Source: Actinomycetospora sp.
Lineage (GTDB): Bacteria > Actinomycetota > Actinomycetes > Mycobacteriales > Pseudonocardiaceae
Reading direction: 5' to 3'
DNA: 59,137 nt
Assembly (NCBI GenBank): GCA_029266415.1
Contig: JAQSWW010000010.1
Coordinates: 1 to 59,137, forward strand
This document shows positions 7,946 through 17,584 of the stretch, in pieces. Position numbers and translations under genes: made by a program. The notes beneath the pieces are model-generated. The model ran no database searches, had not been told where the DNA came from, and saw nothing but the letters and a program-made list of their open reading frames with translations. Numbering within the stretch: position 1 is the first letter of the stretch; every line of letters starts with the position of its first letter.

Positions 7946-9061
7946 GTGACGGTCGGCGCGCGCCGTGCCCTGCCGGACTTCCCCTGGGACAGTCTGGCGG
8001 GCGCCGCGGCCGTGGCCCGGTCGCACCACGACGGGGTGGTCGACCTGTCGGTCGGCACCCCCGTCGACCCGGTGCCCGACGCCGTCGGCGAGGCCCTGCG
8101 CGCCGCGTGGGACTCCCCGGGCTACCCGCAGACCTGGGGCACGCCGGCGCTGCGCGAGGCCGCGGTGGGCGCGCTCGCCCGCCGGCACGGCGCCGGGCTC
8201 TCGGGCACCGAGGGGCTCGACCCGGACGCGGTGCTGCCGACCATCGGCTCGAAGGAGCTGGTGGCCTGGCTGCCCACGCTGCTGGGTCTGGGCCCCGACG
8301 ACGTCGTGGCGTTCCCGCACCTGGCCTACCCGACCTACGAGGTGGGCGCCCGGCTCGCGGGCACGCGCACGGCCACCGTGCACGACGACGAGCCGCTGCC
8401 CCCGGGGGCGCGGTTGGTCTGGCTCAACTCGCCCTCCAACCCGACGGGTCGCGTCCTCGACGCGGGGCGGCTGGCGGACCGGGTGGCCGAGGCCCGCGCG
8501 CTGGGCGCCGTCGTCGCCTCCGACGAGTGCTACCTCGCGCTGCCCGGCCCCGGCGTCGTCACGACCTCGGTGCTCGACCCGGCGGTGCACGGCGGTGACG
8601 TCGCGGGCCTGCTGGCGGTGCACTCGTTGTCGAAGACGTCGAACCTCGCGGGCTACCGCGCGGGCCTCGTGCTCGGCGACCCCGTGCTGGTCGCCGACCT
8701 GCTCCAGACCCGCAAGCACGCCGGGATGATCGTCCCGCGGCCCGTCCAGGAGGCGATGACCGCCGCCCTCCGCGACGACGAGCACGTCGCCGCCACCCGG
8801 GCGCGCTACGACGCCCGCCGGGCGGTGCTGCGCCCCGCGCTCGAGGCTGCCGGGCTGCGCGTCGAGCACTCCGAGGCCGGGCTCTACCTCTGGGCGACCG
8901 CGGGCGAGCGGTGCCGTGCGACGGTCGACCGCCTCGCCGCCCGCGGCATCCTCGTCGCGCCCGGCGAGTTCTACGGGCCCGCGGGCGCGTCCCACGTCCG
9001 CGTCGCGCTGACCGCGTCGGACGAGCGCATCGCGGCCGCCGCGGAGCGGCTCGCGGGGTGA
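7946..9061 (+). CDS. dapC: succinyldiaminopimelate transaminase
   Basis: 371-residue class I/II PLP aminotransferase. DapC transfers the amino group from glutamate to N-succinyl-2-amino-6-ketopimelate in the succinylase branch of diaminopimelate/lysine synthesis, feeding peptidoglycan. Visible motifs: SNPTG (164-168), ASDECY (191-196) and the PLP-binding lysine K230 in SLSKTSNLAGYR. Actinobacterial dapC next to ferredoxin is the known order; dapD and dapE sit 6-9 kb away, so the pathway is spread over this window. GTG 7946 is chosen because the DFPWDSL opening is the conserved N-terminus of the group. It shares GTGA with the following MFS gene. Confidence 0.93.
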   Translation: MTVGARRALPDFPWDSLAGAAAVARSHHDGVVDLSVGTPVDPVPDAVGEALRAAWDSPGYPQTWGTPALREAAVGALARRHGAGLSGTEGLDPDAVLPTIGSKELVAWLPTLLGLGPDDVVAFPHLAYPTYEVGARLAGTRTATVHDDEPLPPGARLVWLNSPSNPTGRVLDAGRLADRVAEARALGAVVASDECYLALPGPGVVTTSVLDPAVHGGDVAGLLAVHSLSKTSNLAGYRAGLVLGDPVLVADLLQTRKHAGMIVPRPVQEAMTAALRDDEHVAATRARYDARRAVLRPALEAAGLRVEHSEAGLYLWATAGERCRATVDRLAARGILVAPGEFYGPAGASHVRVALTASDERIAAAAERLAG

Positions 9062-10227
9062 CCGACCGGGGCGTGCGCCCGGGCGTGGTGCTGCTCGCGG
9101 TGCTGGCGCTGGGCGTCAACCTGCGCGCCGCGCTGTCGGCCTACCCGCCGCTGCTGGAGACGATCCGCGCCGACCTCGGCCTGTCGGCGGGCTTTGCCGG
9201 GCTCGTGCAGGCCGCGACCGTCCTCATGATGGGCGCGGGCTCGTTCGCCGCGCCGGCCCTGGCCCGCCGGGTCGGCCGCGAGCAGGCCGCGGCGCTGGGC
9301 ATCGCGGCGATCGCCCTCGGCAGCGCCGTGCACGGGGTCCCGGCCGCGGTCACCCTCGTGGCGGGCAGCCTCGCGATCGGTCTGGGCATCGGCGTCGTCG
9401 GCGTGGCGATCACCGGCGTCGTCCGCGACCACCTGCCCGAGCGCGCGGGCGCGGCCACCGGGCTCTACACGGTGTCGATGATGGGCGGGGCGACCGTCGC
9501 GTCGCTGACGGCGCTGCCGCTGGCGGACGTGCTCGGTGGGTGGTGGTGGGCGCTCGCGGCGTGGACCCTGCCGGCGGTCCTCGCCCTCGTCGTGTGGTGG
9601 CCGGCCACCCGGCGCCTGCACGACATCCCCGCCGCCACGCCGGTGGACCTGCCCTGGCGCAGCCGGTTCGCCCGGCTCGCCGTGCTGTTCCAGGCGATGT
9701 CGTCGGTGCAGTTCTACGGGTGGCTGACCTGGCTCGCACCGCTCTACGAGGCGCAGGGCTCCTCGCCGGAGCGGGCCGCGGTGATCCTCTCGGTGTGGAA
9801 CGTGGTGCAGATCCCCGCCGCGCTGCTCGTGCCCCTCGCCGCGGAGCGACGGCGCGCCTGGGGTCCGTGGGCCGCGTTCTGCGTCGTGTGCGCCGGGATC
9901 GGTGTCGCCGGGATCCTCGTGGCGCCCGTGCTGCCCGTCCTGGGTCCGTGGCCGTGGGTGGTGCTCGCGTCGGTGGCCGTGGGCGCGGGGTTCCCGCTCG
10001 GCCTGGCCGTCGTCGCCTGGCGCACCCCCGACGGCGCCACGTCGGCGTCGGTGTCGGCGCTGACCCTCGGCGTCGCCTACCTCGTCGCGGCCGTCTCCCC
10101 GCTCGTCATGGGCGTGCTCGTCGACCTCGCGGGGTTCCGCGCGGCCCTGGGCGTCATCGTCGTCGCCGTCGTGCTCCAGGGGGTCGCGGTCGTCCGGCTC
10201 GGGCCCCGGCGGGTCACCTACGCCTGA
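9058..10227 (+). CDS. MFS transporter of the CynX/NimT type
   Basis: 389-residue 12-helix permease. The opening ALGVNLRAALSAYPPLLETI is the hallmark N-terminal helix of the CynX/NimT (cyanate/2-nitroimidazole) subgroup, and further family features are the LGIGVVGVAITGVVRDHLP loop and QFYGWLTWLAPLYEAQG. GTG 9058 overlaps the dapC stop by 4 nt, so it is cotranscribed with dapC, but the link to lysine synthesis is unclear. It converges on the response-regulator gene, the last 10 nt overlapping. Family firm, substrate unknown. Confidence 0.9.
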   Translation: MTDRGVRPGVVLLAVLALGVNLRAALSAYPPLLETIRADLGLSAGFAGLVQAATVLMMGAGSFAAPALARRVGREQAAALGIAAIALGSAVHGVPAAVTLVAGSLAIGLGIGVVGVAITGVVRDHLPERAGAATGLYTVSMMGGATVASLTALPLADVLGGWWWALAAWTLPAVLALVVWWPATRRLHDIPAATPVDLPWRSRFARLAVLFQAMSSVQFYGWLTWLAPLYEAQGSSPERAAVILSVWNVVQIPAALLVPLAAERRRAWGPWAAFCVVCAGIGVAGILVAPVLPVLGPWPWVVLASVAVGAGFPLGLAVVAWRTPDGATSASVSALTLGVAYLVAAVSPLVMGVLVDLAGFRAALGVIVVAVVLQGVAVVRLGPRRVTYA

Positions 10228-10907
10228 CCTCCCGGGTGACCTCCCGTCCGACCCCCGCCCGGCCCGCCGAGACCCGCCCTCCGGGCCCGCGCGACGGCCT
10301 CGGCGCGCCCGCCGACGCCGAGCTTCGCGAACACCGCCGACGCGTGGTTGGTGACCGTCTTCGGTGCCAGCCCGAGCTCCGCGCCGACCGCCGTGGTGGT
10401 CCTCCCCGCCGCGAGCAGCTCGAGGACCTGGCGCTCGCGCCGGGTGAGCTCCGGGAACGGCTCGGCGGAGCGCTCGGGCCCGCCGACGAGGCCGAGGACG
10501 CGGCGGGCGACGCCAGGCCCGAAGATCGCCTCCCCGGCGGCCACGGCGTGGATGCCCCGCACGATCTCCTGCTGGGTGGCGCCCTTGAGCAGGTAGCCGT
10601 GGGCGCCCGCGCGCATGGCGGCGAACACGGTGTCGTCGTCGTCGAACATCGTCAGCATCAGCACGGCGACCGACGGCGCCGCGCGCAGGACCTCCGTCGC
10701 CGCCGTGACCCCGTCGGTGTCGGGCATCTGCACGTCGAGCACGACCACGTCCGGCGCCTCGGTCACGGCGGCCCGGACGGCCTCGCGCCCGGACCCGACC
10801 GCCGCGACGACCTCGATCCCCGGCACCGACGAGAGCAGGGCCGAGAGCCCGTCCCGGACGACGGGGTGGTCGTCGGCGAGGACGACGCGCAGCGGTCCGC
10901 GGTTCAC
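10218..10907 (-). CDS. NarL/LuxR-type response regulator
   Basis: 229 residues: receiver domain (1-120) with acidic pocket D12/D13, phospho-acceptor D58 in VVVLDVQMPDTDG and the lysine in GYLLKGA, followed by a LuxR-type helix-turn-helix (about 150-215) with ELTRRERQVLELLAAGRTTT and PKTVTNHASAVFAKLGV. The Gly/Arg-rich tail is disordered. It is encoded 10 nt after the histidine kinase, forming a two-component operon transcribed leftward. Target genes are unknown; the divergent membrane protein at 13037 is one candidate. Confidence 0.95.
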   Translation of the reverse strand: MNRGPLRVVLADDHPVVRDGLSALLSSVPGIEVVAAVGSGREAVRAAVTEAPDVVVLDVQMPDTDGVTAATEVLRAAPSVAVLMLTMFDDDDTVFAAMRAGAHGYLLKGATQQEIVRGIHAVAAGEAIFGPGVARRVLGLVGGPERSAEPFPELTRRERQVLELLAAGRTTTAVGAELGLAPKTVTNHASAVFAKLGVGGRAEAVARARRAGLGGPGGGRTGGHPGGQA

Positions 10908-10917
10908 GACACCCTCC

Positions 10918-12906
10918 TCACAGCGGCAACCTCGCGGAGACCCGGCCGCCGCCCGGCGCGGGGCCGACGGCGAGCGTGCCGCCGAGCTCGGCCACCCGCT
11001 CGCGCATCGAGGTCAGGCCGACCCCGGAGCCCCAGGAGACGGAGGGGCCGCCGTCGTCGGTCACGGCCAGCTCGAGCGCCCTGTCGCCCGCGATCCGCAC
11101 CTCGACGTGCGTCGCGGCGGCGTGGCGCACGGCGTTGGTCACCGCCTCGACCGCGATCCGGTACGCCGCCACCTCCACCGCGGCGGACAGGGGCGGCAGC
11201 TCGCCCTCGTCGTGGACCGTCACCGTGACCGCGTCCCCGCCCAGCCCCTCGACGTGGCGCCGGAGCGCGCCGAGGAGCCCCAGCTCGTCGAGGGCGGGCG
11301 GGCGCAGCGCGTAGACGAGGCGGCGGACGTCCTCGATCGCCTCGGTGCTCGCGGCCCGCAGCGTGCGCAGCAGCGCCGCCGCCCGCTCCGGGTCGGAGGT
11401 CAGGACGTTGCCGGCGGCGTCGGCGGAGAAGGCGATCCCGGTCAGCGCCGGGCCGAGCCCGTCGTGGAGGTCGCGGCGCAGCCGCCGGCGCTCCTCCTCC
11501 CGGGCACCGACGAGCTCTGCGCGCGAGCGCTGCACCTGGGTCGAGAGCTCGGTGGCGTGCACGGCGACGGCGAGGGGCACGGCCAGCAGCTCCAGCGCCG
11601 CGCGGTCCGCCTCGTGCAGGGCGTGCTGGCCCCGGCGGACGCCGACGACGAGCTCGCCGACGTGCTCGGTGCGGTAGCGCAGCGCGACGGTCTCGGTGGT
11701 CTCGGGCTCGCGGCCGTACGCCGCGGTGACCTCCCCGTGCCGGCGGACCGCGACGAAGGGCAGCCGCAGCGCCTCGCCCACCGCGGCGAGGACGTCGTCG
11801 GAACCGGTGCCGGTGCGCAGCTGCTCGCCGATGCGCGACAGGGCCCGCACGGGATCGCTGCGGTCGCCGTAGAGGGCGCGGTCGACGAGCCGCTGGAGGC
11901 GCACGCGCACCGGGTTGAACCCGATCGCGATGACGAGCGTCGCCAGCACGCTCGTCCCGAGCCCGGCCCCGCGGCGCAGGAGCAGGTCGGCGGCGGCGAC
12001 CAGGGCGAGGTAGACGCCGACGACGCCGGCGGTGAGCAGCGCGGAGAGCACCGTGCGCGACAGCACGAGGCGGATGTCGAGCAGCTGGTGGCGCAGGACG
12101 GCGATGGTCATCGCCGCGGGGAGCAGGGCGATCGCGAGCAGCAGGAGCACCGGCCCGGCGTCGAACAGGCCCCACGGCACGAGCACCACGATCACCAGCA
12201 CCACGGCGAGGACCAGCCAGAGGAGCTGGCGGCGCCGCTGCTCGTCCCCGCGGCGGTAGCGCAGGACCAGGCCCACCACCGCGGCGACGAGCCCGAGCAG
12301 GTGCACGGCCTCGGAGACCGTCCAGAGCACCGCGAGGTCGGCGTAGCCGTCCTGGACCCACCACGGCCGCAGCGGCCGCGGCCCCACGGCCTGGCCGGGC
12401 TCGGTGGCCACGTTGACGACGAACAGCGGGGCGGACACCAGCGCCACCGCCCAGGCCACGGCCCGCCACGCCTTACCGGGGAGCAGCCCGTCGGGGAAGA
12501 CGAGCAGTGCGAGCGGCAGGAACAGCCCGATCGACCACGGCCAGGCGAACACGAACACCGTGTCGAGCGTGCGCAGCACCGGCTCCGGCCAGGCACGCTG
12601 CGTCCCGAGGACGATCAGCGGCGCGGCCGCCGCCGTCGCGCTCTGGGCGACCCCGGCGGCCAGGAGCAGCCAGCCCAGCGCGCGGCGGGGTCGGTGGCCC
12701 GCGACGAGGACGCCCGCGGTGGCGCAGGAGAGCCCGATCGCGAGGTTGGTGACGACGAAGCCGTCGACCGCCTGGGCGGGCGTGATGCCGGCGAGCGCGG
12801 CCGCGGCGACCGCCGTCGTCGCCTCGAGCAGCACCAGCGCGAACAGGCCCGCGGCGGCGACGGGCCCGGCGCGCCGCCGTCCCCGGAGCTCGTCGTCGCT
12901 GGTCAC
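10918..12906 (-). CDS. membrane sensor histidine kinase (HisKA_3, NarL-partner type)
   Basis: 662-residue kinase. The N-terminal half has about nine hydrophobic helices (residues about 15-310) instead of an extracellular sensor loop, so it probably senses a membrane or lipid signal. A GAF-like linker follows (about 340-450). The dimerisation histidine lies in RRDLHDGLG (H481), the N box in EAVTNAVRHA (about 588-597) and the G box in GSGVGLTSMRERV. GTG 12906 is preferred because longer frames would run into the divergent gene. The downstream regulator is its evident partner. Confidence 0.93.
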   Translation of the reverse strand: MTSDDELRGRRRAGPVAAAGLFALVLLEATTAVAAAALAGITPAQAVDGFVVTNLAIGLSCATAGVLVAGHRPRRALGWLLLAAGVAQSATAAAAPLIVLGTQRAWPEPVLRTLDTVFVFAWPWSIGLFLPLALLVFPDGLLPGKAWRAVAWAVALVSAPLFVVNVATEPGQAVGPRPLRPWWVQDGYADLAVLWTVSEAVHLLGLVAAVVGLVLRYRRGDEQRRRQLLWLVLAVVLVIVVLVPWGLFDAGPVLLLLAIALLPAAMTIAVLRHQLLDIRLVLSRTVLSALLTAGVVGVYLALVAAADLLLRRGAGLGTSVLATLVIAIGFNPVRVRLQRLVDRALYGDRSDPVRALSRIGEQLRTGTGSDDVLAAVGEALRLPFVAVRRHGEVTAAYGREPETTETVALRYRTEHVGELVVGVRRGQHALHEADRAALELLAVPLAVAVHATELSTQVQRSRAELVGAREEERRRLRRDLHDGLGPALTGIAFSADAAGNVLTSDPERAAALLRTLRAASTEAIEDVRRLVYALRPPALDELGLLGALRRHVEGLGGDAVTVTVHDEGELPPLSAAVEVAAYRIAVEAVTNAVRHAAATHVEVRIAGDRALELAVTDDGGPSVSWGSGVGLTSMRERVAELGGTLAVGPAPGGGRVSARLPL

Positions 12907-13036
12907 GGCCTCAGTGTGGCCGAGGGCGCCCACCCCTGTCCCGGGTCGGTGTCCCGGTCCCGACCGGGTCGCTGCCCGGTCCGCACGGGTGCGCGGCCCT
13001 GGTCGGCGGGGATCCTCGCGGCGGACCGTCACCGCC

Positions 13037-13711
13037 ATGACCACGACCCTCACCACCCCCGTCGACGACACCCTGACCTGGCGCCGTGCCGCCCTCGTCG
13101 TCACCCCGATCGGCCCGCTCGCGATCGCCGTGCTGCGCTGGCTGCTGCCCTACGACACCACCGACGACCCGGTGACCATCGTCGCGAAGGTCGCCTCGCA
13201 CCCGACCGCCATGACCGCGGTGCTGTGGCTCAGCCTGGTCGCCCTGGTCACCCTGCCGCTCGGGGTGCTGGTGGTCGGCGCGGTCGCCGCCCGTGCGCGC
13301 CCGGTGCTCGGCACCGTCGCCGCCGTGCTCGCCTGGGTCGCGTTCGCGACGCTGCCGTTCCTCGTCGGGCCCGACCAGATCGCGCTGGCCGGCCTCGACG
13401 CGGGGCTGCCCGGGCCGGTCACCGCCGCCCTGTTCACCGCCGCCGCCGCGCACCCGGTGAGCGCGACCGCCACGATGGTCTGGGTGCTGGGCCACATCGT
13501 CGCCGTGGTCCTGCTCGGCATCGCGCTGTGGCGCACGATCCCCGTCTGGGCGGCGGTCGCCCTGATCGTCTCCCAGCCGCTGCACCTGATCGTCGCGGTG
13601 GTCGTGCCGAACCACCTGGTCGACGGGCTCGCCTGGCTGCTCACCGCCGTCGGCTTCGCGGTCACCGCCGCGGTCGGGCTCAGGACGCGGCCGGCCGCAG
13701 GCGCCGGGTGA
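13037..13711 (+). CDS. six-helix membrane protein, function unknown
   Basis: 224 residues with six hydrophobic segments and short loops and no recognised catalytic motif. It opens MTTTLTTPVDDTLTWRR and ends in a basic tail. It is transcribed away from the two-component pair across a 130-nt divergent region holding the short palindrome CCCGGTC/GACCGGG around 12951-12966, so it may be a target of that pair. Its 3' end overlaps the convergent antiporter gene by 32 nt. Confidence 0.78.
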   Translation: MTTTLTTPVDDTLTWRRAALVVTPIGPLAIAVLRWLLPYDTTDDPVTIVAKVASHPTAMTAVLWLSLVALVTLPLGVLVVGAVAARARPVLGTVAAVLAWVAFATLPFLVGPDQIALAGLDAGLPGPVTAALFTAAAAHPVSATATMVWVLGHIVAVVLLGIALWRTIPVWAAVALIVSQPLHLIVAVVVPNHLVDGLAWLLTAVGFAVTAAVGLRTRPAAGAG

Positions 13712-14858
13712 GGCCGGCGTGCACGGGCTCGACGACGCGCGCCGCGACCGGGCCCAGGATCGCCATGAGCAGCACGTACGTGGTGGCCAGCGGCGCGAGC
13801 CCGGGGTCGACGGCGCCGGTGGTCAGCGCGAGACCCGCGATGACGATGGAGAACTCGCCGCGCGCCACCAGCGCCGCCCCCGCGCGCCAGCGCCCCAGCG
13901 GGCCGACGCCGATCTGGCGCGCGGCGAACCACCCCGCGCCGAGCTTCGTCGCCGTCGACACCACGGCGAGCACGAGCGCCGCGGGCAGCACGGCGGGCAC
14001 CTGTGCGGGGTCGGTGTTGAGGCCGAAGACGACGAAGAACACCGCCGCGAACAGGTCCCGCAACGGTGCGAGCACGCGGGCGGCGTTCTCGGCGGTGTCC
14101 TCGGAGATCGCGATGCCGAGCAGGAACGCTCCGACGCCCGCCGAGACCTGCAGCTGGGACGCGATCCCCGCGACCAGCAGCGCGAGGCCGAGCACCCGCA
14201 GCAGGAACACCTCCGAGGTCGGCGACTCGACCAGCGCCGACACGAGCCGCCCGTAGCGCAGCGCCACGACGAGCACCACGACCAGGAGCAGCACGGCGAT
14301 CGCGACCGTCCGCAGGCCCGCGACCCATCCCAGCGCCGCGAGGGCCGCGGTGGTGATCGGGAGGTAGAGGGCCATCGCGAGGTCCTCCATGACGAGGACC
14401 GACAGCACCGCGGGGGTCTCCCGGTTGCCGAGGCGGCCCAGGTCGTCGAGGACCTTCGCGACGATCCCCGACGACGACACCCAGGTCACCCCGGCCATCG
14501 CCAGCGCGCCCAGCGGGCCCCACCCGAGCACCAGCGCGGCGATCGCGCCCGGCGCGGCGTTGAGCACCATGTCGACGATCCCGGCCGCCCACGAGCGCCG
14601 CAGGCCGCCGACCAGGTCGGACGCCGAGTACTCGAGCCCGAGCAGCAGGAGCAGCAGGACGACGCCGACCTCGCTGGCCACGCTGGTGAACGGCTCGATG
14701 CCCTCGAGGGGCAGCAGCCCGCCGGAGCCGAACGCCAGCCCGCCGAGCAGGTAGAGGGGCACCGGTGAGATGCCGAGGCGGCCCGCCAGGCGCCCGAGGA
14801 TGCCGAGGCCGAAGAACAGCGCGCCCAGCTCGATGAGCGAGAGGGCGACCGAGTGCAC
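13680..14858 (-). CDS. cation:proton antiporter of the CPA2 family (KhtU-like)
   Basis: 392-residue membrane protein with about 12 helices. It is a CPA2 K+(Na+)/H+ antiporter core lacking the C-terminal RCK domain of KefB/C. Family features include GLEYSASDL after TM3, the discontinuous helix SSSGIVAKVL, VMEDLAMALY (acidic residues of the ion site) and ARGEFSIVIAG. The missing regulatory domain is supplied by the separate upstream gene 6 nt away, the KhtT/KhtU arrangement of Gram-positive bacteria. Likely role: K+ efflux and pH or osmotic balance. Confidence 0.9.
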   Translation of the reverse strand: MHSVALSLIELGALFFGLGILGRLAGRLGISPVPLYLLGGLAFGSGGLLPLEGIEPFTSVASEVGVVLLLLLLGLEYSASDLVGGLRRSWAAGIVDMVLNAAPGAIAALVLGWGPLGALAMAGVTWVSSSGIVAKVLDDLGRLGNRETPAVLSVLVMEDLAMALYLPITTAALAALGWVAGLRTVAIAVLLLVVVLVVALRYGRLVSALVESPTSEVFLLRVLGLALLVAGIASQLQVSAGVGAFLLGIAISEDTAENAARVLAPLRDLFAAVFFVVFGLNTDPAQVPAVLPAALVLAVVSTATKLGAGWFAARQIGVGPLGRWRAGAALVARGEFSIVIAGLALTTGAVDPGLAPLATTYVLLMAILGPVAARVVEPVHAGLTRRLRPAAS

Positions 14859-14864
14859 GGGCGG

Positions 14865-15347
14865 TCAGTCGTCCTCGAGGATCGCGGCCGCCTGCCCGAG
14901 ACCCTCGCTGGTGCCGACGACGACGACGAGGTCGCCCGCCCGGAACACGAACCCGGGCCCCGGCGTCGGCGCCACGACGTGGTCGCGCACGACCGCCACG
15001 ATCGACGCGCCGGTGCGCGTGCGCATCGCGGTGTCGCCCAGCGTGCGCCCGTCGTACGGCGACCCCGTGGCGATCGGGAACTGCGCGGTCATGATGCCCT
15101 CGACCTCGCGCACCTGGTCCTGCAGCTGCGCGACGAGGTTCGGCGCCCCGAGCAGCGTGCCCAGCGCCTGGCCCTCCGCGTCGGTGAGCCGTACCGACGC
15201 GCACGAGGTGTCGGGGTCCGCCTGCGCCGAGACGAGCAGCTCGCGGTGTCCGTCGCGGTGGGTCAGCACGCCGAGGCGGCGTCCCGAGGCGGTGGTGATC
15301 TCCTGCTTGGTGCCGATCCCGGGCAGACGGGTGACCTCGACGTCCAC
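14865..15347 (-). CDS. antiporter regulatory subunit with TrkA-C/RCK_C domain (KhtT-like)
   Basis: 160-residue cytoplasmic protein. The N-terminal half (MDVEVTRLPGIGTKQEITTA) is the KhtT-type N-domain; the C-terminal half (about 85-160) is an RCK_C domain, seen in TGASIVAVVRD and the FRAGDLVVVVGTSEGL strand pair. In Bacillus KhtT such domains bind c-di-AMP and gate the antiporter KhtU. It lies directly upstream of the antiporter gene in the same direction, so the two form a complex and an operon. Ligand here not proven. Confidence 0.9.
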   Translation of the reverse strand: MDVEVTRLPGIGTKQEITTASGRRLGVLTHRDGHRELLVSAQADPDTSCASVRLTDAEGQALGTLLGAPNLVAQLQDQVREVEGIMTAQFPIATGSPYDGRTLGDTAMRTRTGASIVAVVRDHVVAPTPGPGFVFRAGDLVVVVGTSEGLGQAAAILEDD

Positions 15348-15356
15348 GGCCCGAGG

Positions 15357-16340
15357 CTAGTCGTTCTTGTGGAGGGCGTCGTTCAGCTCGACGCGGGCGC
15401 CCTCGCTGCGCGGCAGGGCGTGCACGGCCCCGGTGGTCGAGTCGCGGCGGAAGAGCAGGCCCGGACGTCCGGAGAGCTCGACGGCCTTGACGACCGACCC
15501 GTCGTCCAGCGTCACCCGCGTGCCGGCGGTGACGTAGAGGCCGGCCTCGACGACGCAGTCGTCGCCGAGGGAGATGCCCAGGCCGGCGTTGGCGCCGATG
15601 AGGCAGCGCTCGCCGACCGCGATGGTCTCCTTGCCGCCGCCCGAGAGCGTCCCCATGATCGACGCGCCGCCGCCGACGTCGGAGCCGTCGCCGACGACGA
15701 CCCCGCCGGATATCCGGCCCTCGACCATCGACGTGCCGAGCGTGCCGGCGTTGAAGTTGACGAAGCCCTCGTGCATCACCGTGGTGCCCGACGCCAGGTG
15801 CGCGCCGAGGCGGACGCGGTCGGCGTCGCCGATGCGCACGCCCGACGGGATGACGTAGTCGACCATGCGCGGGAACTTGTCCACCGCGTAGACGGTGACC
15901 GGGCCGCGGGCGCGCAGCCGGGCGCGGGTGCGCTCGAACTCGGGTACCGGGCAGGGCCCGTGGTTGGTCCACACCACGTTGGCGAGGTGGCCGAAGATGC
16001 CGGTGAGGTCGACCCCGTGCGGCCGCACCAGCCGGTGCGAGATCAGGTGCAGGCGCAGGTAGACGTCGTACGCCGACTCGGGCGGGCCGGTGAGGTCGGC
16101 GACCGTGCGCACGGCGACGACCTCGACGCCGCGGTCGGGGTCGCTGCCCAGCACGTCGACCAGCGACGGCTCCAGCTCGGACGCCGGGACCTGGACCGTC
16201 CCCGCCTCCCCGGCCATCCCGTCGCTCGCGTCCACGAGCTCGGGCAGCGGGTACCAGGTGTCGAGGACGGTGCCGTCGACGGCCACGGTGGCGAGGCCGA
16301 CGCCGAGGGCGCGGGTGGGGCGCGGGGCGGGGGTGCTCAT
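15357..16340 (-). CDS. dapD: tetrahydrodipicolinate N-succinyltransferase
   Basis: 327-residue left-handed beta-helix acyltransferase. DapD succinylates tetrahydrodipicolinate with succinyl-CoA, the entry step of the succinylase route to diaminopimelate. The hexapeptide-repeat region spans residues about 160-290 ([59 protein letters not shown]). Length and the N-terminal domain match the actinobacterial form (Rv1201c). It is divergent from dapE across 72 nt, where a shared control region is expected. It ends 9 nt from the antiporter regulator start. Confidence 0.95.
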   Translation of the reverse strand: MSTPAPRPTRALGVGLATVAVDGTVLDTWYPLPELVDASDGMAGEAGTVQVPASELEPSLVDVLGSDPDRGVEVVAVRTVADLTGPPESAYDVYLRLHLISHRLVRPHGVDLTGIFGHLANVVWTNHGPCPVPEFERTRARLRARGPVTVYAVDKFPRMVDYVIPSGVRIGDADRVRLGAHLASGTTVMHEGFVNFNAGTLGTSMVEGRISGGVVVGDGSDVGGGASIMGTLSGGGKETIAVGERCLIGANAGLGISLGDDCVVEAGLYVTAGTRVTLDDGSVVKAVELSGRPGLLFRRDSTTGAVHALPRSEGARVELNDALHKND

Positions 16341-16412
16341 CGCCCGTCAGGCTAGCGGCCCGGACCGACGCCGCACGTCACCGACCGAACGCCCCGGTTA
16401 GCCTCCCGGGTC

Positions 16413-17492
16413 GTGAGCGCCCCACCCGTGACCCTCGACCTGCTCGCCGGCCCGGTGTCGCTGACCGCCGCCCTGGTCGACGTGCCGAGCGTCTCCGGCG
16501 AGGAGGCGGCGCTGGCCGACGCGGTACAGGTGGCGCTGGCGACCCAGGCGCCGCACCTGGAGCTGCTGCGTTCCGGGGACGCGGTGCTCGCCCGCACCCG
16601 GCTGGGCCGGGCGCGCCGGGTGCTGCTGGCCGGGCACCTCGACACCGTCCCGATCGCCGACAACGTCCCGTCGCGGCGCGAGGGCGGCACGCTGTTCGGC
16701 TGCGGGACCAGCGACATGAAGTCCGGCGTCGCGGTGATGACCCACCTGGCCGCCGCGCTCGCCGAGCCCGCGCACGACGTCACGCTGGTGCTCTACGACT
16801 GCGAGGAGGTCGAGGCGGCGCGCAACGGTCTCGGGCGCCTCGAGCGCGAGCACCGCGACTGGCTCGACGCCGACCTCGCGCTGCTCGGCGAGCCCACCTC
16901 CGGCCAGGTCGAGGCGGGGTGCCAGGGCACGCTGCGGGTGGTGGTGCGCACGCACGGGCGGCGCGCGCACTCGGCGCGGTCGTGGCTGGGGGAGAACGCG
17001 ATCCACGCGGCGGCGCCGGTGCTGGCGCGGCTCGCGGCGTACGCGGCGCGCGAGGTCGACATCGACGGCTGCCGCTACCGCGAGGGCCTGCAGGCCGTGC
17101 GGGTCGCCGGCGGCGTCGCGGGCAACGTGGTGCCCGACGCGTGCGAGGTGACGGTCAACTTCCGCTTCGCGCCCGACCGGTCCCTCGACGACGCCCGCGC
17201 CCACGTGGCCGAGGTGCTCGACGGCTTCGACCTCACCGAGACCGACGCGGCCCCGGGCGCCCTGCCGGGTCTCGGGGAGCCGGCGGCGGCGGACTTCGTC
17301 GCGGCGACGGGGACCACGCCGGTGGCCAAGTACGGCTGGACCGACGTGGCCCGGTTCGCGGCCCTCGGGATCCCGGCGCTGAACTTCGGCCCGGGGGACC
17401 CGAACCTCGCCCACACCCGCGAGGAGTCGGTGCCCGTCGAGGCCGTCACCGCGGCCTGCGACGTCCTGCGCGCGTACCTGACGCGCGCCTGA
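16413..17492 (+). CDS. dapE: succinyl-diaminopimelate desuccinylase
   Basis: 359-residue M20-family zinc hydrolase that releases succinate to give LL-diaminopimelate. The di-zinc site can be read: GHLDTVP (His/Asp), GTSDMKSG (bridging Asp), DCEEVEA (catalytic Glu pair), LLGEPTSG and the C-terminal [10 protein letters not shown] histidine. GTG 16413 starts 72 nt from the divergent dapD, the order seen in mycobacteria (Rv1201c/Rv1202). A long palindrome follows the stop codon and separates it from convergent wrbA. Confidence 0.95.
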   Translation: MSAPPVTLDLLAGPVSLTAALVDVPSVSGEEAALADAVQVALATQAPHLELLRSGDAVLARTRLGRARRVLLAGHLDTVPIADNVPSRREGGTLFGCGTSDMKSGVAVMTHLAAALAEPAHDVTLVLYDCEEVEAARNGLGRLEREHRDWLDADLALLGEPTSGQVEAGCQGTLRVVVRTHGRRAHSARSWLGENAIHAAAPVLARLAAYAAREVDIDGCRYREGLQAVRVAGGVAGNVVPDACEVTVNFRFAPDRSLDDARAHVAEVLDGFDLTETDAAPGALPGLGEPAAADFVAATGTTPVAKYGWTDVARFAALGIPALNFGPGDPNLAHTREESVPVEAVTAACDVLRAYLTRA

Positions 17493-17512
17493 ACGGAGCA
17501 GCGGGGGAGGAC

Positions 17513-17561
17513 CAGCGAAGTGGCGTCACGGACGTTGAGCGTCCGTCACGCCACTTCGCTG
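17513..17561. terminator. large bidirectional hairpin between dapE and wrbA
   Basis: Inverted repeat with 22-bp arms (17513-17534 and 17540-17561), one mismatch and a 5-nt loop, between two convergent genes. It begins CAGCGAAGTGGCGT and has no T-tract. It is ideally placed to terminate both transcripts. It shares 14 nt with the hairpin at 5099-5125. Confidence 0.75.
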
Positions 17562-17584
17562 ACAAGTTCGAGCCGGCGAACGGC

